Below are positions 37,528 through 50,289 of a stretch of 50,289 nucleotides of DNA, piece by piece (within the stretch, counting starts at the first letter, position 1; the number at the start of each line of letters is the position of its first letter). The DNA comes from Halomonas eurihalina (lineage in GTDB: Bacteria > Pseudomonadota > Gammaproteobacteria > Pseudomonadales > Halomonadaceae), in assembly GCF_008274785.1 (NCBI RefSeq), contig NZ_VTPU01000020.1, positions 1 through 50,289 on the forward strand, read 5' to 3'. The position numbers and the translations under genes were made by a program. The notes under the pieces are model-generated. The model worked only from the letters and a program-made list of their open reading frames with translations, was not told where the DNA came from and made no database searches.

Positions 37528-37553
37528 GAACCCGGCCCGATGGTCGGGTTCTT
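37528..37553 (+). terminator. Terminator-like hairpin after rpmG
   Basis: GAACCCG (37528-37534) with CGGGTTC (37545-37551), then TTG. It is 110 bp after rpmG and 35 bp before mutM; moderate strength. Confidence 0.5.
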
Positions 37554-37585
37554 GCGTATGTCGTCCCGCTGCTGGATATCCCGCC

Positions 37586-38410
37586 ATGCCCGAGCTTCCC
37601 GAGGTCGAAACCACCCGACGCGGCATTGCCCCGCATGTCGAGGCGCGCGAGATCCGCGAGGTGATCGTGCGCCAGTCGCGCCTGCGCCACCCAGTGCCCG
37701 AGGATCTCGCCGACCGTCTGGTGGGCGCGCGCCTGGGTCGGCTGGATCGTCGCGCCAAGTATCTGCTGATGCCGGTGGTCGGCGAGCGGGGCGGAACCCT
37801 GCTGTGCCACTTGGGCATGTCCGGCAGCCTGCGCATCGCACGGCTGGGCGAGTTGCCCAAGAAGCACGATCATGTCGACCTGGTGCTCGACGATGGGGCT
37901 ATCCTGCGCTATCACGATCCGCGTCGCTTCGGCTTCATCGATTGGCTGGACGGCGATGTCGAGCAGGACCGTCGGTTGGCGAAGCTGGGGCCGGAGCCGC
38001 TCTCGGAGGCCTTCGATGGCGAGCGGCTTTATGCGATGTCCCGGAAGCGACGGCTGGCGGTCAAGCCTTTCCTGATGGACAACGCCGTGGTGGTTGGCGT
38101 CGGCAACATCTACGCCGCCGAGGCCCTGTTCCTGGCCGGCATCGATCCGCGCCGCGAGGCGGGGCGCATCTCGCGAGAGCGCTATACGCGCCTGGCCGAT
38201 GCCATCCGCGAGGTGCTGGCTGCGGCCATCACCCAGGGAGGCACGACGCTGCGCGACTTCGTCAGTGGCACCGGCGAGCCGGGGTATTTCGCCCAGCGGC
38301 TCAATGTCTATGGCCGCGACGGCGAACCCTGTCGGCGCTGCGGCGCCGAACTGCGCCTGGTGACCCTGGGGCAGCGCGCCAGTGTCTTCTGTGCCGAGTG
38401 CCAACGTTGA
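37586..38410 (+). CDS. mutM: Formamidopyrimidine-DNA glycosylase
   Basis: 274 residues. It removes 8-oxoguanine and formamidopyrimidines from DNA and nicks the AP site. The catalytic N-terminus after Met removal is PELPEVE (Pro nucleophile, Glu). The lesion-binding RRAKYLLM Lys, [21 protein letters not shown] (helix-two-turn-helix) and the C-terminal zinc finger CRRCGAEL...CAEC are all present. The start at 37586 is fixed by the catalytic Pro at position 2. It follows rpmBG, a conserved order. Confidence 0.97.
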   Translation: MPELPEVETTRRGIAPHVEAREIREVIVRQSRLRHPVPEDLADRLVGARLGRLDRRAKYLLMPVVGERGGTLLCHLGMSGSLRIARLGELPKKHDHVDLVLDDGAILRYHDPRRFGFIDWLDGDVEQDRRLAKLGPEPLSEAFDGERLYAMSRKRRLAVKPFLMDNAVVVGVGNIYAAEALFLAGIDPRREAGRISRERYTRLADAIREVLAAAITQGGTTLRDFVSGTGEPGYFAQRLNVYGRDGEPCRRCGAELRLVTLGQRASVFCAECQR

Positions 38411-38462
38411 CTCGGATGGTGTCCGCTTCGCCCAATTCCTATTTCCAATCACGAGATTTCCG

Positions 38463-39659
38463 ATGACCGCCCTACGCTCCCTGCGCCTCAAGAAGAACGC
38501 CGACCGTCGACTGAAAGCCGGTCATCTCTGGCTGTATTCCAACGAGATCGATATCGCTGCTACGCCGCTCAAGGACTTCGCGCCGGGCGAGCAGGCGGTG
38601 GTGGAAGCGGCGAACGGCAAGGCCATGGGTGTGGCCTATGTCAACGCCCATTCGCTGATCTGCGCGCGTCTGGTGTCCCGCGATGCCGGGACCGTCCTCG
38701 ACCGTTCGCTGCTGGTGCATCGCCTCAACCAGGCGTTGTCCCTGCGCCAGCGCCTGTTCGCCAAGCCGTTCTATCGCCTGGTGCATGGCGAAGGCGATCT
38801 GCTGCCGGGGCTGGTGATCGACCGTTTCGACGATGTCCTGGTGGTACAGCTCAATACCGCCGGTATGGAAGCGGTACGCGAGCCGTTGCTCGATGCCCTG
38901 GACAAGGTGCTGTCGCCGCGGGCGGTGGTGCTGCGTCATGACACCAGCGGACGCCGCATGGAAGGACTCGAGGGGGGCGTCGAGGTGCTCGGTGGCGAAC
39001 CGCCCGAGAGCGTCGAACTGGAAGAGAACGGCGTGCGTTTCGTCGCGCCGGTGCTGGACGGTCAGAAAACCGGCTGGTTCTTCGATCATCGTGCCAACCG
39101 GGCCTGGCTCAACGGACTGGTGGCCGGCAAGCGGGTGCTGGACCTGTTCAGCTATGTCGGCGGCTGGGGCGTGCAGGCGGCTGCACACGGCGCCAGCGAG
39201 GTGCTGTGTGTCGATGCCAGCGAGCGGGCGCTGCAGGGCGTGGCCGAGAACGCCGAACTGAACGGGCTCCAGGAGCGCGTCGCGGTGGGTGAGGGAGATG
39301 CCTTCGAGGCGCTGGCCGCCCTCAAGGCCGACGACGAGCGCTTCGACGTGGTGATCCTCGACCCGCCGGCCTTCATCAAGAAACGCAAGGACACGGCCGC
39401 CGGAGAGCGCGCCTATGGCCGACTCAATCGGGAAGCGATGCGCCTGCTGGGGCGTGATGGCCTGCTGGTCTCGGCCTCCTGCTCCATGCACCTGGGCATG
39501 GACCGGCTCACGGACGTGGTACGCGGCGCAGCCCGTCACCAGGATCGCCATGGCCAGGTGATCTTCCAGGGGCATCAGGGGCCGGACCATCCAGTGCATC
39601 CCGCGATTCCCGAGACGTCTTATCTGAAGGCGCTGGGGGTGCGGGTTTTCCGCGACTAG
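38463..39659 (+). CDS. rlmI: 23S rRNA (cytosine1962-C5)-methyltransferase
   Basis: 398 residues. An N-terminal PUA domain (RLKAGHLWLYSNEID to about residue 75) is followed by an EEHEE-like linker and a Rossmann methyltransferase: VLDLFSYVGGWGVQAAAHGA (SAM motif I), VVILDPPAFIKK (motif IV) and SASCSMHL with the catalytic Cys (motif VI). It methylates C1962 of 23S rRNA. The start at 38463 begins the PUA domain directly; only a short AT-richer leader with weak 7-bp periodicity separates it from mutM. Confidence 0.94.
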   Translation: MTALRSLRLKKNADRRLKAGHLWLYSNEIDIAATPLKDFAPGEQAVVEAANGKAMGVAYVNAHSLICARLVSRDAGTVLDRSLLVHRLNQALSLRQRLFAKPFYRLVHGEGDLLPGLVIDRFDDVLVVQLNTAGMEAVREPLLDALDKVLSPRAVVLRHDTSGRRMEGLEGGVEVLGGEPPESVELEENGVRFVAPVLDGQKTGWFFDHRANRAWLNGLVAGKRVLDLFSYVGGWGVQAAAHGASEVLCVDASERALQGVAENAELNGLQERVAVGEGDAFEALAALKADDERFDVVILDPPAFIKKRKDTAAGERAYGRLNREAMRLLGRDGLLVSASCSMHLGMDRLTDVVRGAARHQDRHGQVIFQGHQGPDHPVHPAIPETSYLKALGVRVFRD

Positions 39660-39670
39660 CCCCGGTAAAA

Positions 39671-39743
39671 GGTACCTTCGCTCGTCGACTTTTCAGACAG
39701 TGCTTGGGGCCTGTGAAAAGTGCCTGGACTCGTCGATGGTGCC
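39671..39743. repeat. Interspersed repeat copy F3
   Basis: An imperfect palindrome: a left arm with CGTCGACTTTTCAGACAG (39684-39701) and a right arm with CCTGTGAAAAGTGCCTGG (39710-39727). The right arm from 39715 on matches the left end of copy F1 (22 kb) over 24 nt with four mismatches. It lies directly after rlmI. Confidence 0.7.
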
Positions 39744-39774
39744 GAGGAGTGCTCATCATGAGGAAGGTCGCGTC

Positions 39775-40092
39775 GTGAAGGATTTCGACTTCGTTTGCGT
39801 CTTCGCACATACGAATCCACTGCTGGTCAGCCATGTGGCCAACCTGCTCGAGTCGGTCGGCATCCCGGTGGAGCGTCGCAACATGACGCTGAGCGGTGCC
39901 TCGGGGGAGCTGCCGCCTGTGGAGTGTGAGCCCGAGGTGTGGGTGGCGCCGCATAATCGTGCCCGGGCCGAGGCACTGATTCGCGAGACCGAGAAGGACG
40001 AGGCGCGTCCCGGCTGGGTCTGCCCCGGCTGTGGCGAAGCGCTCGAAGGCGTCTTCGACCGCTGCTGGAACTGTGGTCGCGATCGGTCATAA
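39775..40092 (+). CDS. DUF2007-type protein with zinc-ribbon tail
   Basis: 105 residues. The N-terminal part (KDFDFVCVFAHTNPLLVSHVANLLESVGIPVERRNMTLS) has the ferredoxin-like putative signal-transducing fold of DUF2007 proteins, including EVWVAPHNRARAEALI. The C-terminus is a zinc ribbon, CPGCGEALEGVFDRCWNCG. It starts with GTG behind AGGAAGG. No enzyme activity is known for the family; binding or sensing is presumed. It is co-directional with the thioesterase gene 54 bp downstream. Confidence 0.8.
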   Translation: MKDFDFVCVFAHTNPLLVSHVANLLESVGIPVERRNMTLSGASGELPPVECEPEVWVAPHNRARAEALIRETEKDEARPGWVCPGCGEALEGVFDRCWNCGRDRS

Positions 40093-40145
40093 TGTCGCCG
40101 CCAGCCTGGACCTCGAATCCGCCAAGCGACAGGGAGCATGCCGTC

Positions 40146-40580
40146 ATGTCCTGGGATCTGCCCGAGCCCTTCATCATCGACCTCGAAGTCGAGCCGTCGA
40201 GCATCGACGATTATGGCCACGCCAACAACGCCGAGTACCTGCGCTGGGTGGAACGCATCAGTTGGCGCCATTCGGAGCACCTGGGGCTCAGCCTGGCGCG
40301 TTACCGCGAGCTGGATCGCGCCATGGCCGTTCATCGTCATGAACTCGATTACCTGGCGCCGGCCTTCGAAGGCGACAGGTTGCAACTGGCCACCTGGATC
40401 GTCGATTGCGACGAGCGTCTGACGCTCACGCGCCGCTTCCAGCTCAGGCAGTGCGAGGGCGGCCCGACGTTGTTGCGCGCGCGCACGCGCTTCGCCTGCA
40501 TCGAGCTTTCCAGTGGCCGCCCTCGGCGCCTCCCGGACGAATTCCGGCGTTGCTACGGGGCGGCCTTGATCAGCGAGTGA
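40146..40580 (+). CDS. Hot-dog-fold acyl-CoA thioesterase (YbgC/FadM type)
   Basis: 144 residues, one 4HBT hot-dog domain. The family motif IDDYGHANNAEYLRWVE (about residues 18-34) carries the catalytic Asp and oxyanion helix. MAVHRHELDYLAPAFEGDRL is the second conserved strand. It probably hydrolyses short or aromatic acyl-CoAs; the precise substrate is unknown. Start at 40146 behind GGGAG. The 175-bp AT-rich gap after it holds no clear terminator. Confidence 0.88.
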   Translation: MSWDLPEPFIIDLEVEPSSIDDYGHANNAEYLRWVERISWRHSEHLGLSLARYRELDRAMAVHRHELDYLAPAFEGDRLQLATWIVDCDERLTLTRRFQLRQCEGGPTLLRARTRFACIELSSGRPRRLPDEFRRCYGAALISE

Positions 40581-40755
40581 TCGACGAGCGGAAGTCTTTC
40601 TGTTTGCTTTTCTTTTGGCAGTCGTATTTTCGATGTCGATGGCTTGTTTTCCGAATATTTTTTGTTTTTCTTGCGTGATCTCTGCGTGTATGCACTGTTG
40701 TGCTGTAATGAAGTAAATCCGCCGTCATCCACAGTTCATGCATCGGAGGAATCTC

Positions 40756-41871
40756 ATGAAGATCGCCGTGCCGAAGGAAATCAAGAACCATGAGTATCGC
40801 GTTGCCCTGACCCCCAGTGGGGCTCGTGAGCTGGTCGGGCGTGGTCATGATGTCATCGTCCAGACCGCCGCCGGCGAGGGCGCGGGCTTCAGCGACGCCG
40901 ACTTCGAAGCGGCCGGCGCTCGCCTGGAAGCCGATGTGGCCAAGCTGTGGGGCGACGCCGAACTGATCCTCAAGGTCAAGGAGCCCCAGGCCGAGGAAGT
41001 TGCCAGGCTGTCTGCCGGGCAGACGCTGTTCACCTATCTGCACCTGGCGGCCGAGCAAACGCTGACCAAGGGGCTGCTCGATAGCGGTGCCACCTGTATC
41101 GCCTACGAGACTATCACCGCCGCCGAGGGTGGCCTGCCACTACTGGCGCCGATGAGCACCGTGGCGGGTCGCATGGCCGTCCAGGCCGGCGCACACAGCC
41201 TCGAGAAGGCCCAGGGCGGTGCGGGTATCCTGCTGCCGGGGGTGCCGGGCGTGGCGCCGGCCAGAGTCACGGTCATCGGCGGTGGCGTGGTTGGCGAGAA
41301 TGCCGCCCGCATGGCCCTGGGGCTGGGCGCCGAGGTGACGGTGCTGGACAAGTCCATTCCGCGCCTCGAGACCCTGGATGATCGTTATCAGGGCCGCATG
41401 AAGACGGTTTTCTCCACGGCCGATGCGCTCGAAGAGGCGGTCCGCGAGTCGGACCTGATCATCGGCGCCGTGCTGGTGCCGGGAGCCGCCGCGCCCAAGC
41501 TGATCACGCGGGAGATGCTGTCCGACATGAAGCCCGGCAGCGTGCTGGTGGACGTGGCCATCGACCAGGGCGGCTGCTTCGAGACCAGCAGGCCCACCAC
41601 CCATGCCGAACCGACCTATGTGGTGGATGGCGTGGTGCACTACTGCGTGGCCAACATGCCCGGCGCGGTGGCCCGGACCTCCACCCAGGCACTGACCAAC
41701 GCCACTCTGCCGTTCGTGCTGTCGCTTGCCGACAAGGGCTGGCAGAAGGCGCTGGCCGACGACGACCACTTCGCCGCGGGGCTCAATGTCCACGACGGCA
41801 AGCTCACCTACCGTGCCGTGGCCGAAGCCTTCGGGCTGGAGTATGTGGAAGCCGCTACCCTGATTGGCTGA
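40756..41871 (+). CDS. ald: Alanine dehydrogenase
   Basis: 371 residues, standard length. It catalyses NAD-dependent interconversion of alanine and pyruvate plus ammonia. It begins [20 protein letters not shown]; catalytic Lys in LILKVKEPQ and His in [10 protein letters not shown] are present. The NAD fold is [24 protein letters not shown], and [21 protein letters not shown] is the C-terminal signature. Start fixed by GGAGGA 5 nt upstream. A single gene with a strong terminator. Confidence 0.97.
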   Translation: MKIAVPKEIKNHEYRVALTPSGARELVGRGHDVIVQTAAGEGAGFSDADFEAAGARLEADVAKLWGDAELILKVKEPQAEEVARLSAGQTLFTYLHLAAEQTLTKGLLDSGATCIAYETITAAEGGLPLLAPMSTVAGRMAVQAGAHSLEKAQGGAGILLPGVPGVAPARVTVIGGGVVGENAARMALGLGAEVTVLDKSIPRLETLDDRYQGRMKTVFSTADALEEAVRESDLIIGAVLVPGAAAPKLITREMLSDMKPGSVLVDVAIDQGGCFETSRPTTHAEPTYVVDGVVHYCVANMPGAVARTSTQALTNATLPFVLSLADKGWQKALADDDHFAAGLNVHDGKLTYRAVAEAFGLEYVEAATLIG

Positions 41872-41890
41872 GGGGGCCGACTCGTCGACG

Positions 41891-41927
41891 AAAGGCCAGG
41901 GCTACCGCGTGGAGTCCTGGCCTTTTC
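41891..41927 (+). terminator. Terminator after ald
   Basis: AAAGGCCAGG (41891-41900) pairs perfectly with CCTGGCCTTT (41916-41925), followed by TTCT. A clear Rho-independent terminator 19 bp after the stop. Confidence 0.9.
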
Positions 41928-42132
41928 TCGATCTGAGGTTGGTCTCTCTCTGGCGATGACTGCGATGCCTCGTCAGGGTGATCCTGACGAGGGGCGCCGG
42001 CTTGTCGACGGATCAGCCCCGGGTAGATACTACTCTCTGCGCTAGCCCTGCGACTTGTTCCCGGCAGGTCGCCTTGACCGGGGCCTCGCGTTACCATGGC
42101 GGGCATTCCAGAGTCAGCAGAGTCCCGCTTTC

Positions 42133-43158
42133 ATGACTGCAGCATCCGACAAGACCCGTGTGCTCACGGGCATCACCACCACCGGTACTCCCCACCTGGG
42201 CAACTATGTCGGCGCCATCAAGCCGGCCATCGCGGCGAGCCAGGACCCGAGTGTCCAGTCCTACTATTTCCTCGCCGATCTGCATGCCCTGATCAAGAGC
42301 CATGATCCCAAGCGGGTCCAGCAGTCGCGCCTGGAGATCGCCGCCACCTGGCTGGCCCTGGGGCTGGATACCGACAACGCCATCTTCTACCGGCAGTCGG
42401 ACATTCCCGAGATTCCCGAACTGACCTGGATGCTGTCCTGCGTCTGCGCCAAGGGCCTGATGAATCGTGCCCATGCCTACAAGGCGGCCGTGGCCGATAA
42501 CGAGACGGCCGGCCATCCGGACCCGGACAAGGGCGTGACCATGGGACTGTTCGGCTACCCGGTGCTGATGGCCGCCGACATCCTGATGTTCAACGCCCAA
42601 CGCGTGCCGGTGGGGCGCGACCAGATCCAGCACATCGAGATGGCGCGCGACATGGCCGGCCGCTTCAATCACCTCTTCAAGGGCCAGTACTTTACCTTGC
42701 CCGATGCGGTGGTCGACGAGCGGGTCGAGGTCCTGGGCGGGCTTGATGGACGCAAGATGTCCAAGAGCTACGACAACACCATCCCGCTGTTCGTCTCCGA
42801 GAAGAAACTGCTCAAGCTGGTGCGCAAGATCAAGACCAACTCGCTGGAGCCCGGCGAGCCCAAGGACCCGGATAGCTGCACGCTGTTCCAGATCTACTCG
42901 GCCTTCGCCACTCAGGAAGAGACGGCCGAGATGCGCACCGAGTATGAGAACGGGATCGGCTGGGGCGAGGCCAAGAACCGGGTCTTCGAATACCTCAACG
43001 CGCAGTTGAGCGAGCCGAGGGAGCGTTATCAGGCATTGCTGGAAGATCCCGCCCACATCGAGGAGGTGCTGCGCCAAGGGGCCGATCGCGCCCGTGCCGA
43101 GGCCGCGCCTTTCATGGATCAATTGCGTCAGGCGGTGGGGCTGGGGCGCTTCGTCTGA
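42133..43158 (+). CDS. trpS: Tryptophanyl-tRNA synthetase
   Basis: 341 residues, a class I synthetase. The HIGH-equivalent is [13 protein letters not shown] and the second ATP motif is [15 protein letters not shown] (KMSKS). Trp-binding and dimer regions include [27 protein letters not shown]. Start at 42133 ([13 protein letters not shown]) because the protein-like sequence begins there. A single gene; the 205 bp from ald carry only the ald terminator and no strong promoter boxes. Confidence 0.96.
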   Translation: MTAASDKTRVLTGITTTGTPHLGNYVGAIKPAIAASQDPSVQSYYFLADLHALIKSHDPKRVQQSRLEIAATWLALGLDTDNAIFYRQSDIPEIPELTWMLSCVCAKGLMNRAHAYKAAVADNETAGHPDPDKGVTMGLFGYPVLMAADILMFNAQRVPVGRDQIQHIEMARDMAGRFNHLFKGQYFTLPDAVVDERVEVLGGLDGRKMSKSYDNTIPLFVSEKKLLKLVRKIKTNSLEPGEPKDPDSCTLFQIYSAFATQEETAEMRTEYENGIGWGEAKNRVFEYLNAQLSEPRERYQALLEDPAHIEEVLRQGADRARAEAAPFMDQLRQAVGLGRFV

Positions 43159-43281
43159 TTCGTCACGTGCACCCTGCATGATGTGCCGGCCTCCATGGTC
43201 GGCGCGTCGACGTGGTAGAGTAGCGCCCAAGTCGCCACAGAGCGTCACGGCCCGGATTCCAGAGACAGCAGAGACGAACCG

Positions 43282-44961
43282 ATGACCAGAGAAGCCAAGC
43301 GCCCCCTCTATATCCCCTACGCCGGGCCCCCCTTGCTCGAAATGCCGTTGCTCAACAAGGGGAGTGCCTTTACCCGCGAGGAACGCCTCGAGTTCAACCT
43401 GATCGGCCTGTTGCCACAGAACGTCGAGACCATCGAAGAGCAGGTGGAGCGGGCCTATCGTCAGTATCGCCAGTGCCAGAACGACCTGGACCGGCACATC
43501 TATCTGCGTGCCATCCAGGATGACAACGAGACGCTCTACTTCCGCCTGGTTTCCGAACATCTCGAGGAGATGCTGCCGATCATCTACACCCCTACGGTGG
43601 GGCAGGCCTGCGAAGAGTTCTCGAATATCTATCGCAACCACCGCGGCCTGTTCATTTCCTATCCCGATCGGGATCGCATGGACGACATCCTGCGCAGCGC
43701 CACCAAGGACCGGGTCAAGGTGATCGTGGTCACCGACGGCGAGCGTATCCTGGGGCTGGGTGACCAGGGCATCGGCGGTATGGGTATTCCCATCGGCAAG
43801 TTGTCCCTGTACACCGCCTGCGGTGGTATCAGTCCGGCGAATACGCTGCCGATCACGCTCGACGTGGGGACCAACAACCAGGCGCTGCTCGATGACCCGA
43901 TGTACATGGGCTGGCGGCATCCGCGTGTCTCCCAGGAAGAGTACGATGCCTTCATGGCGGAGTTCATTGCCGCGGTGAAGCGCCGTTGGCCTCAGGTGCT
44001 GCTACAGTTCGAGGACTTCGCCCAGGCCAATGCCATGCCGCTGCTCGAGCGCTACCGCAATGAGCTTTGCTGCTTCAACGACGATGTTCAGGGTACCGCT
44101 GCGGTTTGCGTGGGCACCTTGCTGGCGGCCTGCAAGGCCAGAGGCGAGGGCGTGGCCGATCAGCGCGTGGTGTTTGTCGGCGCGGGCTCCGCCGGTTGCG
44201 GCATCGCCGAGCAGGTCGTGGTCGCCATGCAAGAAGAGGGGCTTTCGGAGCAACAGGCTCGGGAGCGTATCTTCATGGTCGACCGTGAAGGTCTTGTCAC
44301 CGCTGACCAGGGATGGCTGCGCGACTTCCAGCGTCGACTGGCCCAGGAGCCCTCGCTGGTCGACGACTGGGATGGTCAGTCGCTGCTCGAGGTGGTCAAG
44401 CAGGTGCGCCCTACGGTGTTGCTCGGTGTGTGTGGCCAGAAGGGCCTGTTCACCGAGGAGGTGATCCGCACCATGCACGCCGGCTGCGCCTCGCCTCTGG
44501 TGATGCCGCTCTCCAATCCGACCTCACGCGCCGAAGCGCTGCCGGAGGATGTGATCCGCTGGACCGACGGCGAGGCCATGGTGGCTACCGGTAGCCCCTT
44601 CGCGCCGGTGGAGCATCAGGGTCGCCAGTATCCCATCGCGCAGTGCAACAATGCCTACATCTTCCCGGGTATCGGACTCGGCGTGGTGGCGGCGGGTGCT
44701 AGCCGGGTCACTGACGGCATGCTGATGGCGGCTTCCCGCGCGCTAGCAGTCGAGGCGCCGGTGGCCAAGACCGGTGAAGGTGCGGTGTTGCCCGCGCTGT
44801 CGGATATCCGTGAGCTGTCCAAGGCGATCGCTTTCGAAGTGGCGCTGGAGGCGCAGCGTGAGGACGTCGCGCTGAAGAGTGACGAGCAGGCGATCCGTGA
44901 CTCCATCGAGCGTCATTTCTGGTATCCGGAGTATCGGGATTATCGGCGCCGTTCGTTCTGA
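43282..44961 (+). CDS. maeA: NAD-dependent malic enzyme
   Basis: 559 residues, the E. coli MaeA (SfcA) size. It converts malate to pyruvate, CO2 and NADH. The N-terminal malic domain includes [16 protein letters not shown] and [25 protein letters not shown]; the divalent metal site is [19 protein letters not shown] with [11 protein letters not shown]. The NAD-binding domain begins [19 protein letters not shown]. Start at 43282 is directly protein-like, although its ribosome site is weak. The heptad array starts at the stop codon. Confidence 0.96.
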   Translation: MTREAKRPLYIPYAGPPLLEMPLLNKGSAFTREERLEFNLIGLLPQNVETIEEQVERAYRQYRQCQNDLDRHIYLRAIQDDNETLYFRLVSEHLEEMLPIIYTPTVGQACEEFSNIYRNHRGLFISYPDRDRMDDILRSATKDRVKVIVVTDGERILGLGDQGIGGMGIPIGKLSLYTACGGISPANTLPITLDVGTNNQALLDDPMYMGWRHPRVSQEEYDAFMAEFIAAVKRRWPQVLLQFEDFAQANAMPLLERYRNELCCFNDDVQGTAAVCVGTLLAACKARGEGVADQRVVFVGAGSAGCGIAEQVVVAMQEEGLSEQQARERIFMVDREGLVTADQGWLRDFQRRLAQEPSLVDDWDGQSLLEVVKQVRPTVLLGVCGQKGLFTEEVIRTMHAGCASPLVMPLSNPTSRAEALPEDVIRWTDGEAMVATGSPFAPVEHQGRQYPIAQCNNAYIFPGIGLGVVAAGASRVTDGMLMAASRALAVEAPVAKTGEGAVLPALSDIRELSKAIAFEVALEAQREDVALKSDEQAIRDSIERHFWYPEYRDYRRRSF

Positions 44962-45138
<177 letters not shown>

Positions 45139-45150
45139 CCCGCCGACAAG

Positions 45151-45184
45151 AAGCCCCCGCCGGTTCCTCACCGGCGGGGGCTTT
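45151..45184. terminator. Bidirectional terminator between maeA and acnA
   Basis: A 13-bp perfect stem, AAGCCCCCGCCGG (45151-45163) against 45171-45183, 7-nt loop, with TT runs on both strands. It ends both convergent genes. Confidence 0.93.
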
Positions 45185-45211
45185 TGCGTCATGCGGGGCG
45201 AGTGACGGCGA

Positions 45212-47956
<2,745 letters not shown>

Positions 47957-48100
47957 TGCTATCCTCCTGTCACGGGGAGTGTCGAACCATCCTGGGTTCA
48001 TGTTCTTACATGGTCATGATAGAAGCGCTTTTCAACCACTGCGCTCTGGGATTGGGCTTGATAACGAGGCGTGTCGTCCCCACATGCAGTAGGCGACATC

Positions 48101-48325
48101 ATGCCTGGAGAAGCCGTGCACGAGGACGCATTGGAGAGTCGATCGGTCCGTTGTCCCTATTGCGACACGCCCTTCGCGCTACAGGTCGATGCCTCCCAGG
48201 GAAGTCACGCGACCTGGGAGGATTGCCCGCGCTGCTGCGCCCCCATCCAGCTACGCATCGAGGTATCCCCGATCAGTGGTGAACTGGAGTCGGTGACCCT
48301 GGGGCGGGATGACGACGTATTGTAG
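48101..48325 (+). CDS. CPXCG-motif cysteine-rich protein
   Basis: A small protein (74 residues from this ATG) with VRCPYCDTPFALQVD and WEDCPRCCAPIQLRIEV, two paired-Cys knuckles typical of the Cys_rich_CPXG family, probably binding one zinc. Here the first knuckle reads CPYCD instead of CPYCG. Function is unknown. A GTG at 48116 has a better-spaced ribosome site (GGAG, 5 nt) and would give 69 residues, closer to family length, so the start is uncertain. It is divergent from acnA. Confidence 0.8.
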   Translation: MPGEAVHEDALESRSVRCPYCDTPFALQVDASQGSHATWEDCPRCCAPIQLRIEVSPISGELESVTLGRDDDVL

Positions 48326-48348
48326 GGTGGCCATCTGGTGCAACCCTG

Positions 48349-48363
48349 TTGTGCACGGCACAA
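48349..48363 (+). promoter_or_regulatory. Inverted repeat upstream of the peroxiredoxin gene
   Basis: TTGTGC-acg-GCACAA, a perfect 6-bp inverted repeat with a 3-bp centre, 118 bp before the peroxiredoxin start. It is a possible operator. It does not show the four ATAG-type elements of OxyR sites. Confidence 0.4.
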
Positions 48364-48481
48364 TAGGTCGCGGCTATTTGCGCCATAGTGTCGAGCGAAT
48401 GGTTCGACGGTGGTGGCTGGCCTAGTGTGGTATCCCATTTTTTCATCATCGATGACATTTCAACGACTGCAAGGAGACACC

Positions 48482-49084
48482 ATGAGCGTACTGGTTGGAC
48501 GTCAAGCGCCTGAATTCGAAGCCGCTGCCGTCCTCGGCAATGGCGAGATCGTCGAGAACTTCAAGCTTTCCGACAGCAACGGCAAGTTGCGCGTGCTGTT
48601 CTTCTGGCCGCTGGACTTCACCTTCGTCTGCCCCTCCGAGATCATCGCCCACGACAACCGTCTGGCGCAGTTCAAGGAGCTCGGCGTCGAGGTGATCGGC
48701 GTATCCATCGACTCCCAGTTCACCCACCATGCCTGGCGCAAGACGTCCCCGGAGAAGGGCGGCATTGGCGAGGTCGGCTTCCCGATCGTGGCTGACGTCA
48801 AGCATGAGGTCACCAACGCCTTCGGCATCGAGCATCCGGATGCCGGCGTGGCCATGCGCGCCTCTTTCCTGATCGACGAAGACGGCATCGTCCAGCACCA
48901 GGTCGTCAACAACCTGCCGCTGGGCCGCAACGTCGACGAGATGCTGCGCATGGTCAAGGCTCTCAAGTTCCACCAGCAGCATGGCGACGTCTGCCCGGCT
49001 GGCTGGGATGAAGGCCAGGAAGGCATGAAGGACACCGCCGAGGGTGTCGCCAAGTATCTGGGCACCCACGCCGAAGCGCTCTAA
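48482..49084 (+). CDS. Typical 2-Cys peroxiredoxin (AhpC/Prx1 type)
   Basis: 200 residues. It reduces hydrogen peroxide, organic peroxides and peroxynitrite in the cytoplasm. Peroxidatic Cys50 is in FTFVCPSE, resolving Cys171 in DVCPAGW, and the catalytic Arg in AMRASFLID. The GGIG loop is present but the C-terminal YF motif is not (it ends AKYLGTHAEAL), so it should resist over-oxidation. Start at 48482 behind AAGGAGA. trxB lies 139 bp downstream, suggesting thioredoxin reductase supplies its electrons; no AhpF is nearby. Confidence 0.95.
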   Translation: MSVLVGRQAPEFEAAAVLGNGEIVENFKLSDSNGKLRVLFFWPLDFTFVCPSEIIAHDNRLAQFKELGVEVIGVSIDSQFTHHAWRKTSPEKGGIGEVGFPIVADVKHEVTNAFGIEHPDAGVAMRASFLIDEDGIVQHQVVNNLPLGRNVDEMLRMVKALKFHQQHGDVCPAGWDEGQEGMKDTAEGVAKYLGTHAEAL

Positions 49085-49103
49085 GCGCTTCCGGGCGAGT
49101 CCG

Positions 49104-49126
49104 GGGGTGGCCTGAGGGCCACCCCT
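49104..49126 (+). terminator. Hairpin after the peroxiredoxin gene
   Basis: GGGGTGGCC (49104-49112), loop TGAG, GGCCACCCC (49117-49125): a perfect 9-bp stem 19 bp after the stop, with little T-run. The loop TGAG is the same as in the opp terminator. Confidence 0.65.
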
Positions 49127-49184
49127 GTACCGGCCCGCCCCGCAGTGGCCTGCGTCATGCCGATGGGGCATCGGCATCGCCTAG

Positions 49185-50174
<990 letters not shown>

Positions 50175-50176
50175 CT

Positions 50177-50289
50177 CGAGATGCGAGATGCGAACCCCGA
50201 CTTATACTGCTGGCTCGTAGCTCGTAGCTCGTAGCTCGTAGCTCGTAGCTCGTAGCTCGTAGCTCGTAGCTCGTAGCTCGTAGCTCGTA
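50177..50289. repeat. Heptanucleotide array D after trxB (runs off the window)
   Basis: Four in-phase units (CGAGATG twice, CGAACCC, CGACTTA; 50177-50204) begin right after the trxB stop. A 9-bp centre follows, then ten exact CTCGTAG units and a partial eleventh (50214-50289) to the window edge. It repeats the design of arrays B and C, and its unit CTCGTAG equals the main unit of array C, 5 kb away. Confidence 0.95.

Noticed and set aside
42091..43920. A 609-codon antisense frame over trpS and maeA
   Set aside because: GC-rich codon structure leaves long antisense frames open; the sense genes have all catalytic motifs. The same holds for the long frames opposite thrC (77-1459), lysS (20378-22240), oppA (15770-17467) and the 17322-18941 frame.

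Overview
The window looks like ordinary chromosomal DNA of a GC-rich gammaproteobacterium, most likely Halomonas or a close relative (Halomonadaceae). This is inferred from protein sequence character, acidic housekeeping proteins and conserved gene orders: rsmD<>ftsY-ftsE-ftsX-rpoH, coaBC-dut-algC-argB-slmA, radC-rpmB-rpmG-mutM and holD-rimI. I saw no phage, insertion sequence, plasmid or CRISPR locus, and no tRNA or rRNA gene. About 45 protein genes are supported, including two the usual length cut-offs miss: rpmG and a 23-residue membrane peptide after copA.

Layout. 0.1-3.6 kb: thrC and recJ. 3.6-5.5 kb: a lower-GC patch with a divergent LysR regulator/tautomerase pair and non-coding remnants. 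5.5-9.1 kb (minus strand): a VOC protein and a copper unit, MerR regulator-copA-small ORF, with ATGA overlaps and a textbook MerR operator. 9.3-11.9 kb: two outer-membrane channels, FadL and a porin, converging on strong terminators. 12.2-19.0 kb (minus strand): a five-gene oligopeptide ABC importer with two binding proteins, OppB, OppC and a fused OppD/F ATPase. 19.25-22.0 kb: prfB with its programmed +1 frameshift, then lysS. 22.2-26.0 kb: an acidic conserved protein, an MFS exporter, bolA, a highly diverged holD and rimI. 26.0-31.1 kb: zapB, rsmD, ftsY, ftsE, ftsX, rpoH. 31.2-36.0 kb (minus strand): coaBC, dut, algC, argB, slmA. 36.2-40.6 kb: radC, rpmB, rpmG, mutM, rlmI, a DUF2007 protein and a thioesterase. 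40.7-45 kb: ald, trpS, maeA. 45.2-50.2 kb: acnA (minus), a CPXCG protein, a 2-Cys peroxiredoxin and trxB.

The genes cover translation, nucleotide and coenzyme supply, cell division, envelope transport, copper efflux and peroxide defence. trxB next to the peroxiredoxin is a natural functional pair.

The most unusual signal is non-coding. Four intergenic sites (1-154, 20360-20468, 44962-45138, 50177-50289) carry strictly 7-bp-periodic arrays with one shared design: CGAGNNN heptads, a short centre, then CTCGNNN heptads, which are the reverse complement. Copy number and heptad spelling differ between sites, and each array sits directly against a start or stop codon. A second interspersed family, built on inverted GAAAAGTG/ACTTTTC cores, occurs three times. 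One copy appears to be the same element with a hairpin of about 100 bp inserted. These repeats are the best candidates for something undescribed.
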